A DNA stretch of 64,000 nucleotides from Massilia sp. Leaf139 (GTDB lineage: Bacteria; Pseudomonadota; Gammaproteobacteria; Burkholderiales; Burkholderiaceae_D). Position 1 is the stretch's first letter. Each line of letters starts with the position of its first letter. The notes under the pieces were generated by a model. It was not told the DNA's origin, ran no database searches, and worked only from the letters and a program-made list of their open reading frames with translations. Shown here piece after piece: positions 1-8,507 of this stretch. A program made the translations under genes and the position numbers. Location of the stretch: assembly GCF_001424165.1 (NCBI RefSeq), contig NZ_LMOJ01000001.1, positions 1,360,139-1,424,138 of the forward strand, written 5' to 3'.

Positions 1-13
1 GTAAGGGAGGAGC

Positions 14-37
14 GGTTGCCCGCGCGTGCGGGCAACC
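14..37. repeat. 10-bp perfect hairpin downstream of the anti-sigma gene
   Basis: GGTTGCCCGC and its exact complement are separated by a 4-nt loop. It lies just past the 3' end of the anti-sigma gene. No T-run follows on either strand, so it is at best a weak or Rho-assisted terminator or an mRNA 3'-end stabiliser. Confidence 0.5.
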
Positions 38-55
38 AGACGACCGTGCCGTCCG

Positions 56-772
56 CTAGAGCATGCGGACGGCGCGGCCGATGTACAGGATCGGCCCGGT
101 CGGCCGGTCGAGCGGCGAGCCGCTCTTCGGTTCCAGCGTGATCTCGAACAGCTGGTTGGGCTGCAGCGGCGGCAGCGCCGCCACCGATACCCCGGCCCGC
201 TTCCCGGGTTGCACCAGGCCGAGCGAGACCGGGCCTTTCCATCCGTCTGCCTTCGTCCACAGCTGCAGGGATTTGTCCGGCGGCACCGCGGTCGATCCGA
301 GCGGCACCAGCTCGAGCTGCCCCGCGGCGCCGGCCTGCACGATCCAGCCCGGCGCCATGTTGCCTGGCGCAGCCAGCACCACCATGTAGCGCGGCGTGGC
401 TTCTGGCGTTTGCAGGCGCGGAACGACCGCCAGGATTGCCGCCGCGGCGAGCCCCGCGGCGGCCAGGCCGCGCCAGACATCGAGCCGATCCCACCAGCGC
501 GAGCCGGTGGCGGCCGGCGCAGGCATGCGCGAGCTGCCGAGCGCGGCTTCGATCCGCGGCCACAAGCCGGAGGATGGCTGTACCGGTTCGGCCAGCCCGC
601 TCAGGGGCAGCAGCCGCGCCTCCCAGGCCGCCACCGCCGCACGCAAGGCGGGATCGTGCGGCAAGGCCAGCGCGACGCCGCGGCGCTCGTCTGCCGACAG
701 CGTGCCAAGCACGTATTCGCCCGCCAGATCGCCGGCATCGGCGTCGAACTCGTCGTTGTGCGAACCCGTCAT
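56..772 (-). CDS. anti-sigma factor, RskA-like
   Basis: Predicted membrane-anchored anti-sigma factor of 238 aa that would hold the adjacent ECF sigma factor inactive. The N-terminus (GEYVLGTLSADERR) matches the zinc-finger-free anti-sigma domain of RskA/ChrR-type proteins. A single hydrophobic stretch (LAAAGLAAAAILAVV, about residues 105-120) is the likely transmembrane segment, followed by a periplasmic RskA C-terminal domain (residues about 125-238) containing SLQLWTKADG. The chosen ATG overlaps the sigma-factor stop as ATGA, so the two are translationally coupled. An upstream in-frame start would only add a non-conserved leader. The signal sensed is unknown. Confidence 0.85.
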   Translation of the reverse strand: MTGSHNDEFDADAGDLAGEYVLGTLSADERRGVALALPHDPALRAAVAAWEARLLPLSGLAEPVQPSSGLWPRIEAALGSSRMPAPAATGSRWWDRLDVWRGLAAAGLAAAAILAVVPRLQTPEATPRYMVVLAAPGNMAPGWIVQAGAAGQLELVPLGSTAVPPDKSLQLWTKADGWKGPVSLGLVQPGKRAGVSVAALPPLQPNQLFEITLEPKSGSPLDRPTGPILYIGRAVRML

Positions 773-1332
773 CCCATGCACTCCTTCAGCGCGTTCAGCC
801 CGCGCTTGATCCATGCCTTGATGGTTCCCAGCGGCGACTGCATGCGCGCGGCGATCTCGGCATGCGAGCAGCCGTCGACATAGGCATACAGGATGCTGTT
901 GCGCTTGGATGGGTCGAGGCCCACCAGGCAGTCGTGCAGGCGGCCCAGATCCATGCGCCGTTCGAAAGCGTCGGCGAGGCCGGCGCCGTCCGCGCCGGCG
1001 CTGTCGGCCCCGATCGCATCGAGCGTCTCCTCCGCGGCTTGTACTTCGCGGCTGCTGCCGCGCACCGTGTCAAGCGCCTGGTGGCGCACGATGCTGTAGA
1101 TCCAGCCGCGGCCCGCGCCGCGCCGCGGATCGAAACTGCCGGACTTCGTCCAGATGGCGAGGAAGGCATCGTGCAGCACGTCCTCGGCGACCTGGCGGCG
1201 GCGCACGATGCGCAAGGCGACGCCCAACAGATGGCGGCCATCGCGGTCGTAGATGCTGCGCAGGGCGTGCTGGTCGCCGCGTGCGCAGGCGGCGAGCGCG
1301 GCCTCGTAATCGAATTCGGTCGGCACATTCAT
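769..1332 (-). CDS. ECF RNA polymerase sigma factor
   Basis: Extracytoplasmic-function sigma-70 factor of 187 aa, normal length for the family. Region 2 is visible around residues 25-90, with VAEDVLHDAFLAIW for core and -10 binding and GWIYSIVRHQALD. Region 4 is residues about 128-185, with a helix-turn-helix reading CSHAEIAARMQSPLGTIKAW. It resembles the SigK/RpoE-like group that pairs with RskA anti-sigma factors, and the partner follows directly with a 4-bp overlap. Its own promoter region is only about 60 bp, shared with the terminator of the upstream peptidase gene. Targets cannot be told from this window. Confidence 0.9.
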   Translation of the reverse strand: MNVPTEFDYEAALAACARGDQHALRSIYDRDGRHLLGVALRIVRRRQVAEDVLHDAFLAIWTKSGSFDPRRGAGRGWIYSIVRHQALDTVRGSSREVQAAEETLDAIGADSAGADGAGLADAFERRMDLGRLHDCLVGLDPSKRNSILYAYVDGCSHAEIAARMQSPLGTIKAWIKRGLNALKECMG

Positions 1333-1352
1333 GCGGCGGCGCTTTCGTATTC

Positions 1353-1383
1353 AAAAAAAAAGGAGCCGTCTGGCGACGGCTCC
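1353..1383 (-). terminator. Rho-independent terminator of the prolyl oligopeptidase gene
   Basis: Nine-base perfect stem (GGAGCCGTC with its complement) around a 4-nt loop, followed on the minus strand by nine T residues. It begins 9 bp past the peptidase TAA and separates that gene from the sigma-factor operon. Confidence 0.93.
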
Positions 1384-1391
1384 CGTGCGGC

Positions 1392-3542
1392 TTACATCTT
1401 CAGGGCCCGGCTCAGGAAGCCCCAGCGATCCGCCACTTCCTCGATCTGCTTGGCCGTCGGCTTGCCCGCGCCGTGGCCGGCCTTGGTGTCGATGCGGATC
1501 AGTACCGGGTTGCAGCCCGCTTGCGCGGCCTGGGCCGCGGCGGCGAACTTGAAGCTGTGCGCCGGCACCACGCGGTCGTCGTGGTCGGCCGTGGTGACCA
1601 TCGTCGCCGGGTAAGCCGTGCCGGGCTTCAGGTTATGCAGCGGCGAGTACTTGACCAGTGCCTTGAACTCTTCCGGGTTGTCGGCCGAACCGTAGTCCGA
1701 GGTCCAGGCCCAGCCGATGGTGAACTTGTGGAAGCGCAGCATGTCCATCACGCCGACCATCGGGATCGCCGCGCCGAACAGATCCGGACGCTGGGTCATG
1801 GCCGCACCGACGAGCAAACCGCCGTTGCTGCCGCCGCCGATCGCCAGCTTCGCCGGCGAGGTCACCTTGTTGGCGACCAGCCATTCGGCCGCGCCGATGA
1901 AGTCGTCGAACACATTCTGCTTCTGCAGCTTGGTGCCGGCCTGGTGCCAGGCTTCGCCATACTCGCCGCCGCCGCGCAGGTTGGCGACCACGTAGACGCC
2001 GCCCATCTCCATCCAGGCCAGGTTGGCCGGCGAGAAGCCCGGTGTCATCGAAATGTTGAAGCCGCCGTAGCCGTACAGGTAGGTCGGGTTGCTGCCATCC
2101 AGCTTGATGCCCTTCTTCGAGACGATGAACATCGGCACCTTGGTGCCGTCCTTGCTCGTGAAGAACTGCTGGCGCGTCTCGTAGTCGGCCGGGTTGAAGT
2201 CGACCTTCGGTTGGCGGAACACGCTGCTCTGGCCGGTCTTCAGGTTCAGGCGGTAGATCGTGGTCGGCGTGGTAAAGCCGGTGAAGGAATAGAAGGTCTC
2301 GGTTTCGCTCCGCTTGCCCGACAGGCCGCCGACGGTGCCGATGCCCGGCAATGCGATCTCGCGCGCCGGTTTGCCCTTGAGGTCGACGACCTTGACGACG
2401 CTGCGCGCGTCCTTCAGGTATTCGAGCACGAGCTGATTATTGATGATGTCGGCGCCGGTCAGGGTCTCGGCGCTTTCGGCGACGATTTCCTTCCAGTTCG
2501 CTTCGCCCGGCTTGCTGACGTCGATGGCGACGATGCGCTTTTTCGGCGCCTTGCGGTCGGTGCTGAAGTAGAACACGCTGCCGACGTTGTCGATGAAGGT
2601 GTAGCCGGCGTCGAAGTTGTCGATCAGGTCGACCACTTTCGAATCGGGCTTGGACAGATCCTTGTACGAGACACGGTATTTCGGCGCCGTGCCCTTGGTG
2701 GTGGTGATCACCAGGTAGCGGCCGTCGTCCGTGGTCTGGCCGCCGAAGCCCCATTCCTTCTGGTCGGGACGGTCGTAGACCAGGGTATCGGCGCTTTGCG
2801 GGGTGCCGATGCGGTGGTAGTACAGCTTCTGGAAGTAGTTGACGTCGGCCAGCTTGGTCGCTTCCTTCGGCTCGTCATAGCGGCTGTAGAAGAAGCCCTT
2901 GCCGTCCTTCGTCCAGGCCGTGTTCGAGAACTTGACGAACTTGACGTGGTCGTCCAGATCCTTGCCGGACTCGATGTCGCGCACGCGGATCTCGTTCCAG
3001 TCCGAACCGGAAGCGGCGGTGCTGTAGGCCAGCAGCTTGCCGTCCGGGCTGACCTCTGCGCCGGCCAGGGCGACGGTACCGTCTGCGGCCAGCTTGTTCG
3101 GGTCGAGCAGCATGCGTGGCTCGTCGCCCAGATTCTTCAGCGTGTACAGCACGGACTGGTTCTGCAGACCGTCGTTGCGGGTGTAGAAATAGCGGCCGCC
3201 ATCTTTCGACGGGACGGAATAGCGCTCGTAGTTCCACAGCTTGGTGAGGCGCTGGCGGATCGCTTCGCGCTGCGGGATCTGGCCGAGCCAGGCCTGGGTC
3301 ACGGCGTTCTGCGCATCGACCCAGGTTTTGGTCTGGGCGCTGTTCGCGTCTTCCAGCCAGCGGTAAGGGTCGGCAATCGTGGTGCCGTGGTAGTTGTCGG
3401 TGTGAGCGACTTTCGCCGTGACCGGATAGGTCGGCGCGGTACCGGCGGCGCAGGCGGCCGGATCGGCCGCCTGCGAGGAACCGAAGGCCGCCATCAGGGC
3501 GACGGCGAGCGTAGCGTGTCTCATGCGCATATTCAGGTGCAT
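1392..3542 (-). CDS. secreted prolyl oligopeptidase (S9A family)
   Basis: Serine peptidase of 716 aa that cleaves short peptides after proline. The N-terminal about 26 residues form a signal peptide (ATLAVALMAAFGSSQAA), so the enzyme is probably periplasmic or exported. A beta-propeller domain occupies the middle and the alpha/beta hydrolase fold is C-terminal. The nucleophile motif GGGSNGGLL places the catalytic serine at residue 572. The acid lies in ADHDDRVVP and the histidine in KAGHGAGKP at residue 690, so the triad is complete. Length is typical. It is a single-gene unit with its own terminator. Two further ATGs within the first six codons make the exact start slightly uncertain. Confidence 0.93.
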   Translation of the reverse strand: MHLNMRMRHATLAVALMAAFGSSQAADPAACAAGTAPTYPVTAKVAHTDNYHGTTIADPYRWLEDANSAQTKTWVDAQNAVTQAWLGQIPQREAIRQRLTKLWNYERYSVPSKDGGRYFYTRNDGLQNQSVLYTLKNLGDEPRMLLDPNKLAADGTVALAGAEVSPDGKLLAYSTAASGSDWNEIRVRDIESGKDLDDHVKFVKFSNTAWTKDGKGFFYSRYDEPKEATKLADVNYFQKLYYHRIGTPQSADTLVYDRPDQKEWGFGGQTTDDGRYLVITTTKGTAPKYRVSYKDLSKPDSKVVDLIDNFDAGYTFIDNVGSVFYFSTDRKAPKKRIVAIDVSKPGEANWKEIVAESAETLTGADIINNQLVLEYLKDARSVVKVVDLKGKPAREIALPGIGTVGGLSGKRSETETFYSFTGFTTPTTIYRLNLKTGQSSVFRQPKVDFNPADYETRQQFFTSKDGTKVPMFIVSKKGIKLDGSNPTYLYGYGGFNISMTPGFSPANLAWMEMGGVYVVANLRGGGEYGEAWHQAGTKLQKQNVFDDFIGAAEWLVANKVTSPAKLAIGGGSNGGLLVGAAMTQRPDLFGAAIPMVGVMDMLRFHKFTIGWAWTSDYGSADNPEEFKALVKYSPLHNLKPGTAYPATMVTTADHDDRVVPAHSFKFAAAAQAAQAGCNPVLIRIDTKAGHGAGKPTAKQIEEVADRWGFLSRALKM

Positions 3543-3656
3543 ATTCTTCTCGAAAACGGTGGAAGGCGGAATGTGCCGAGAGGCATCATAGCGCGAAACC
3601 CGGCGGGAAGCGAACCCATGTTTCGCCCGTCAATACGGGCGGCGCGGCCGTGCCGC

Positions 3657-5051
3657 CTATTGGCCGGCCCGGCGCGCCATCACCTCGCGGTGGCTCATCT
3701 GCCACTTGTGCTGCAGATCGAGCGCCCAGCCGATTTCGGCGGGACTCAGGCGGCGGGCGACGATGGTCTTGTTGACGTTGGCCGCGCTGTCGCCGCCCTC
3801 GGCCGCCAGCAGCATCCACATGTAGGCGCGCACGGGGTCGCGCGCCACGCCCAGGCCGCTGCCGACCATGCCGCCCAGGTTGTACTGGGCCAGGGCATGG
3901 CCCTGCTCGGCGGCCTGCTCGTACCAGTAGACGGCCTGTTTGTCGTCCTGGGCCACGCCCTGGCCGCTGGCGTACATCACGCCCAGGTTGTTCTGGGCGC
4001 TGGCGTCGCCCTGCTCGGCCGCCAGGCGGTACCAGTAGGCGGCGCGCGCCTCATCCTTCTCGACGCCCTGGCCGTTGGCATAGATGACGCCGAGGTTGAA
4101 CTGGGCATTCGGGGCGCCTCCCTCCGCCGCGCGCCGGTACCAGTCGAAAGCCTGGGCCGGATCGCGTTCGGTGCCGCGCCCGTGCGCGTACATGTTGGCC
4201 AGGTTGTACTGGGCCGCCACGTGCCCGCCGGAGGCCGCGCGCGTGAACCATTCGAGGGCGCGCACCTCGTCGCGCTCGACGCCGCGGCCGTTGAGGCACA
4301 TGGTAGCGAAGCGGAACTGGGCTTCGCGGTCGCCGTGTTCGGCCGCGCGCTGCAGCCAGGCGCCGGCGCGGCGCGCGTCGGGGCGCACGCCGCGGCCCTC
4401 GGCATAGGCGATGCCGAGCTCGCGCTGGGCGCCGCGCTCGCCCGCGGCGGCGGCCTTGCGGAACCAGTACAGCGCCTGCTGCTCGCTGGCGTCGACGCCC
4501 TGCCCCTGCTGGTACATCATCCCCAGGTTGAGCTGGGCCGCCGCTTCTCCCTGCAGCGCCGCCTTGCGGAACCAGGCCATGGCCAGCGGATAGTTGATGG
4601 CCGCGCCGACGCCGTGCAGATAACATTCGCCCAGCTGGTTCTGCGCGCCCGCCATGCCCTGCTCGGCCGCGCGGTAGTACCAGGACAGCGCGCGCTCGGG
4701 GTCGATCGCCATGCCGCGCCCCTGGCGGCACATGTGGCCGAGATTCTGCTGGGCCGAGGCGTCGCCCTGCTCGGCGGCGCGCCGGAACCAGCGCGCCGCC
4801 TCGTGGTCGCAGCGCTCGACACCGCGCCCGTGATAGTACATGGCGCCCAGGTGGTTCTGGGCGAAGGCCAGTCCCTGGACGGCGGCCAGGCGCAGCCAGC
4901 GCACGGCGGCCGCGTCGTCGCGCTCGACGCCCTTGCCCCTCTTGTACATGAGCCCGAGGTTGAACTGGGCATAGGCGTTGCCGCGTTCGGCCGCCTGGCG
5001 GAACCACAGATAGGTCTGGTGGCTCTCGTTCTGGAGCTTCTGGTGGTTCAT
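3657..5051 (-). CDS. Sel1-repeat (TPR-like) protein, 11 repeats
   Basis: 464-aa protein built almost entirely of eleven back-to-back 36-residue Sel1 repeats of the form AQ-NLG-MY--G-GV--D---A--W-RKAAEQG. Such solenoids are protein-protein interaction scaffolds; the partner is unknown. There is no signal peptide or catalytic motif. A short unique C-terminus (HKWQMSHREVMARR) follows the last repeat. I chose the ATG preceded by GGGGA at 7 nt. A TTG 93 bp upstream would add 31 residues that do not resemble the repeats. The repeats are diverged in DNA sequence, so recent tandem expansion is unlikely. Confidence 0.88.
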   Translation of the reverse strand: MNHQKLQNESHQTYLWFRQAAERGNAYAQFNLGLMYKRGKGVERDDAAAVRWLRLAAVQGLAFAQNHLGAMYYHGRGVERCDHEAARWFRRAAEQGDASAQQNLGHMCRQGRGMAIDPERALSWYYRAAEQGMAGAQNQLGECYLHGVGAAINYPLAMAWFRKAALQGEAAAQLNLGMMYQQGQGVDASEQQALYWFRKAAAAGERGAQRELGIAYAEGRGVRPDARRAGAWLQRAAEHGDREAQFRFATMCLNGRGVERDEVRALEWFTRAASGGHVAAQYNLANMYAHGRGTERDPAQAFDWYRRAAEGGAPNAQFNLGVIYANGQGVEKDEARAAYWYRLAAEQGDASAQNNLGVMYASGQGVAQDDKQAVYWYEQAAEQGHALAQYNLGGMVGSGLGVARDPVRAYMWMLLAAEGGDSAANVNKTIVARRLSPAEIGWALDLQHKWQMSHREVMARRAGQ

Positions 5052-5229
5052 GCTGTTCCCCGGTTCGGAGTCGACGTTTGCCGTGTTCGGTTGTCGGCCG
5101 CGTGCCTGGCGCCGAGACGAAAATGCGCCGAAAAATCCCGACAAGCGGCCTCATATGTATTAACAAAATTTTAACGAGGGCGACCCAGCGCGGGTTTGAC
5201 CGTGCACAATCGTGCCGGCGCGCGGCAAA

Positions 5230-5263
5230 GAAAAAACCCGCCGGGCGCGGGGCGCGGCGGGTT
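5230..5263 (-). terminator. Rho-independent terminator after the metal-permease gene
   Basis: Nine-base perfect stem (AACCCGCCG with its complement) around an 11-nt GC loop, followed on the minus strand by a T-run. It ends the metal-uptake operon. Confidence 0.85.
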
Positions 5264-5280
5264 CGAAGCGGGCTCGGCCG

Positions 5281-5328
5281 AGCGCTCAGTCAAGCGCTCA
5301 GGCGGGCGCTCAGGCGAACATTCAGGCG
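5281..5328. repeat. four tandem copies of a 12-bp repeat at the 3' end of the permease gene
   Basis: Four adjacent 12-bp units sharing the core GCTCAGGCG (first and fourth copies diverged). Read on the minus strand in the frame of the permease gene, each unit carries one TGA, so the real stop is followed by three more in-frame stops at exactly 12-nt spacing, before the terminator. Confidence 0.8.
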
Positions 5329-6098
5329 AGCGCGCTGCGCTTCGGCCCGAGGGCGTAGACGAGCATCGCCAGCAGCGCCAGACACCAGACGATCAGGGCG
5401 CCCGACGGCAGGTCGAGCACCACCGACAGCACCAGGCCGGCCGCATAGCCGCCGATGCCGACCAGGTAGGCCACGGGCAGCTTGCGCGCCTCGGCATAAT
5501 GGCGCACGGCCAGGCTCGGCACGATCAGGCTGGCGAACACCAGGTAGACGCCGACCAGCTGCACCGAGGCCGTCACCGCGAGCGCAAAAACCAGATAGAA
5601 GCCGAGCCGGCCGAGGCTATTGCGAAACAGCGCGAGCAGCGCCAGGATCAGCACCGCGCCGATGGCCGGCATGACCAGTTGCCCGTAGCTGACCCAGAGG
5701 ATCTGGCCGGCGAGCAGATCCTGCAGGTGCTCGCCGCCATGCGGAATGTGGGCGAGGAGCAGCAGGCCGGCGGTCGCCGCCAGCACGAACAGCACGCCGA
5801 TCTGCGCTTCCTGCACGTCCGGCCAGCGCTTCTCGGTCCAGGTCAGGAGCAAGGCCCCGAGCACGGCTGCCACGCCGGCGGCCACCTGGATCGTCCAGCC
5901 GTGCGGATCGAAATCGAGGGTGCTGGCGACGATCACGCCGAGCGCCGCGATCTGGGCGATGGCCAGGTCGATGAAGACGATCCCGCGCCGCAGCACCTGT
6001 GCGCCGAGCGGGATGTGGGTGGCCAGCACGAGCAGCCCGGCGACGAAGGCCGGGAGCACGATAAGGAAATCAAAATTCGCGAAGGTATCGAAGCTCAC
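5322..6098 (-). CDS. metal ABC transporter permease (ZnuB/MntB family)
   Basis: 258-aa integral membrane permease of the ABC-3 family that imports zinc, manganese or iron across the inner membrane. Seven to eight hydrophobic segments run along its length (IVLPAFVAGLLVLATHIPLG near the start; a diagnostic AQIAALGVIVAS; SLIVPSLAVRHYA near residue 190). The GTG start overlaps the stop of the binding-protein gene as GTGA, so the two are coupled. No ATP-binding subunit gene lies next to it or anywhere in the window, which is unusual because znuB is normally adjacent to znuC. Confidence 0.88.
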   Translation of the reverse strand: MSFDTFANFDFLIVLPAFVAGLLVLATHIPLGAQVLRRGIVFIDLAIAQIAALGVIVASTLDFDPHGWTIQVAAGVAAVLGALLLTWTEKRWPDVQEAQIGVLFVLAATAGLLLLAHIPHGGEHLQDLLAGQILWVSYGQLVMPAIGAVLILALLALFRNSLGRLGFYLVFALAVTASVQLVGVYLVFASLIVPSLAVRHYAEARKLPVAYLVGIGGYAAGLVLSVVLDLPSGALIVWCLALLAMLVYALGPKRSALA

Positions 6099-7009
6099 TT
6101 GGCCGCTTCCGTCAAACGCTGCACCGTCGTGTCGAACAGCGCGAACAGGTCGCGGCTGCCGGCATCGGCGCCGACCGTGTAGGGAATCACCACCGCCGGG
6201 ATGCGCGCGCGCTGAGACAGCCATTGCGAGGCGCGTTCGTCCTGGTAGGCGGCGCGCAGCACCATCTTCGCCGGCTGTTTCTGCAGTTGCGCCAGCAGCT
6301 GGCCCAGCTGGGCCGCGCTCGGCTCGACGCCGGGTTTCGGCTCCAGCGTGCCGACCTGGCGCATGCCGAGCCAGGACAGCAGGTATTCCATGTTGCGATG
6401 GTGTTCGACCACCAGCACGCCACGCAGCGGCGCCGCCTGCGTTTCCCATTTGCGCATCGCCTGCGCCCAGCGGCCGGCGAAGTCGGCCTGGCGCGTGCCG
6501 TAGAAGGCGGCGTTGGCCGGGTCGATCGTGGCCAGGCGCTTGGCCAGCTGCGCGCTGATCAGGGCGATGTTGTGCGGATTCAGGTGCACGTGCGGGTTGC
6601 CGTAGGCGTGGACGTCGCCGTCCGCGCGGTCGAGTTTCGTCGGGATGTCCAGGCGCGGCACGAAACTGCCCGCTTCGAAAAAGCCCGGCTGGCCGCGCGC
6701 GATTTTTGCGTTGCCCGACTGCTGCACCAGCAGCGGCAGCCAGCCCGCTTCCAGATCCAGGCCGGTGCAGACCAGCAGGTCGGCATTTCGGGTGCGCGCG
6801 ATCAGGCCGGGACGCGCCTCCACGCGGTGCGGATCCTGCAGCGCCGTGGTCGCGCTCGAGACGTTGACCTTGTCGCCGGCCAGTTCCTGGGTCAGCGCGG
6901 CCCATTCGGGTTCGCAGGCGAGGACGTTGATGGCGGCCTGCGCCGGCGTGGCCAGGCTGGCGAAGACCAGCGCGCAGCCGGCCAGCAGTTTCAGATGAAG
7001 TGAAGTCAT
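6095..7009 (-). CDS. metal ABC transporter substrate-binding protein (ZnuA-like)
   Basis: 304-aa periplasmic metal-binding lipocalin-free 'cluster 9' binding protein (COG0803 type). A signal peptide (KLLAGCALVFASLATPAQA) precedes the mature domain. Likely metal ligands are the histidines of QDPHRVEARP, of GNPHVHLNPHN and of VVEHHRNMEYL, plus an acidic residue near IPYTVGAD. It lacks the long His/Asp-rich loop of many zinc-specific members, so the metal cannot be fixed as zinc versus manganese. It sits between an outer-membrane barrel gene (upstream) and the permease (downstream) in one operon. Confidence 0.87.
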   Translation of the reverse strand: MTSLHLKLLAGCALVFASLATPAQAAINVLACEPEWAALTQELAGDKVNVSSATTALQDPHRVEARPGLIARTRNADLLVCTGLDLEAGWLPLLVQQSGNAKIARGQPGFFEAGSFVPRLDIPTKLDRADGDVHAYGNPHVHLNPHNIALISAQLAKRLATIDPANAAFYGTRQADFAGRWAQAMRKWETQAAPLRGVLVVEHHRNMEYLLSWLGMRQVGTLEPKPGVEPSAAQLGQLLAQLQKQPAKMVLRAAYQDERASQWLSQRARIPAVVIPYTVGADAGSRDLFALFDTTVQRLTEAAK

Positions 7010-7020
7010 GGCGAAGCCTC

Positions 7021-8430
7021 TCAGAAGGTATGGCCGGCGTGCGCGCCAAGGCTCATGATGTATTGCAGGAAGAGCTGATTGTCGGACTCTCCCGGACGCG
7101 CCTCGTCGCGCGCGAACTGCAGGCGCAGGCGCGAGAACTCAGACGGGCTCCAGTCCAGCATCACGCTCGAGCGCTTCGGCTTGTAGGCCGCCAGCGCCGG
7201 GAAGGCATCCATGCCGAGCGCGCCGCTGTCGACCAGGCCAATGAAGTGCCTGCCGGAGGAAAGCCGGTCGTGGCGCAGGCCGGCGCGCCAGTTTGGCATG
7301 AACTGGTAGACGCCTTGCAGGTACCAACCCGACTGGGTGCCGGCATAGGCGTCGGCCAGCTCGCCGGATGCCAGGCTGCCGCTCTCCTTGCGCCGCATGT
7401 ACTCGCCCTGCAGCTTGAAGTTGGTGCGGGTCGGGTTGCCGTCCGGCGCCCATTTGAAGACGGCGTCGGCGACCCACAGCCGCGAGCGGCCGTCGAACAC
7501 GGTCGGCACGCCGCCTTCGTCGTACTCGCGTCCCGCCGAGCCGGTGCGCAGGTAGGAGACGCCGGCGCGCCAGCTGGCGGAGTCGCCGATGTCGTCGCCC
7601 ACGTGCGCGAACACGCTGGCGGCGTTGAAGCCGTTCTTGTTGCGGTCGTTGCCGGGGAAGCTGCGCCCGCTGCCCAGTTCCGCGCCCAATTCGAGGAAGG
7701 TGTTCAGCGGCGCCAGCCAGCGCACCTGGATGCCGTCCGGCTTGTACTGGCCGCCGAAGAAAGCCTGGTAGTTCAGCGGTGCGTCGACGAAGTCCCAGGT
7801 GTGGCTGTGCTGGCCGTTCAGGTAGCCGACGCTGGACAGGAAGCGGCCGGCCTTCAGGTTCATGCCGCCGCCCAGCTCGCGCGTGAGCACGAAAGCTTCT
7901 TCGACTTCGGCCTCGTTCTCGCCCGTCAGCGCGAAGGTCAGCTGGCCGGCGAACATCGGGTCGATGTTGGCGGCCATGGTCAGCTCCGACTCGCCCAGGT
8001 TGAAGCTGCGCGCGCCGGGGCCGATCTCGCCTTCGGGCGGCATGAAGCCGCCGAAGCGGTAGCTGCCGGGATCGCGCTGCAGCTTGTTGAAAGTGCCGCC
8101 CAGGACGAGCGAGATGCTCGGATTGAAGCTGTTGTCGCGCTGCGCCACGATGGCCGGCGCCGCTTCGGGTACCGGAGCCGCCGCCGGAGCGACCGGTGCG
8201 CTCGCAGCCGCCTGCTGCGCGCTCGCCGCCGCGTTCTGGGCCGCGGCCACGGCGGCCTGCGCATCCTGCAGGCGCTGTTCGAGCGCCTGCAGGCGCGCTT
8301 CGTAGGATTGCTTCATCTCCGCGATCTGGGCGCGGATCGCCGCCAGTTCAGGAGTATCGGCGGCGGAGGCGGACAGGGGCAGTGCAAAGGCGGCGGACAG
8401 CGCCACCGACAGGCAGGTAGTTTTCAACAT
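7021..8430 (-). CDS. outer-membrane beta-barrel protein linked to metal uptake
   Basis: 469 aa. A signal peptide (MLKTTCLSVALSAAFALPLSASA) is followed by a coiled-coil segment (residues about 28-75, AQIAEMKQSYEARLQALEQRL) and a Pro/Ala linker. The rest is a long region of alternating polar/aromatic strands ending in a C-terminal aromatic (GHTF), as in trimeric or phosphate-selective-type porins. I infer an outer-membrane channel that lets the metal reach the binding protein encoded 11 bp downstream. It is not a TonB-dependent receptor: no plug domain or TonB box is visible. Substrate is inferred from context only. Confidence 0.75.
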   Translation of the reverse strand: MLKTTCLSVALSAAFALPLSASAADTPELAAIRAQIAEMKQSYEARLQALEQRLQDAQAAVAAAQNAAASAQQAAASAPVAPAAAPVPEAAPAIVAQRDNSFNPSISLVLGGTFNKLQRDPGSYRFGGFMPPEGEIGPGARSFNLGESELTMAANIDPMFAGQLTFALTGENEAEVEEAFVLTRELGGGMNLKAGRFLSSVGYLNGQHSHTWDFVDAPLNYQAFFGGQYKPDGIQVRWLAPLNTFLELGAELGSGRSFPGNDRNKNGFNAASVFAHVGDDIGDSASWRAGVSYLRTGSAGREYDEGGVPTVFDGRSRLWVADAVFKWAPDGNPTRTNFKLQGEYMRRKESGSLASGELADAYAGTQSGWYLQGVYQFMPNWRAGLRHDRLSSGRHFIGLVDSGALGMDAFPALAAYKPKRSSVMLDWSPSEFSRLRLQFARDEARPGESDNQLFLQYIMSLGAHAGHTF

Positions 8431-8507
8431 CGTGTGCTTTCGATCGAATAGGGAACGACAGGCGGCTTCCGGCAAGGCGTGCGGAAGGCCAGGGGCAAAA
8501 CGGTTCG

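Noticed and set aside
3657..5051. Regular repeats that might be read as a CRISPR array
   Set aside because: The roughly 108-bp periodicity is explained by coding Sel1 repeats with diverged DNA; there are no short identical repeats with unique spacers.
909..5174. Very long open frame on the plus strand opposite the peptidase and Sel1 genes
   Set aside because: It is the GC-rich antisense shadow of genes with clear domains on the minus strand; its composition is low-complexity and it has no recognisable domain.
7021..8430. TonB-dependent receptor for the outer-membrane protein
   Set aside because: There is no TonB box or plug domain and the length is too short; a coiled-coil followed by a porin-like barrel fits better.
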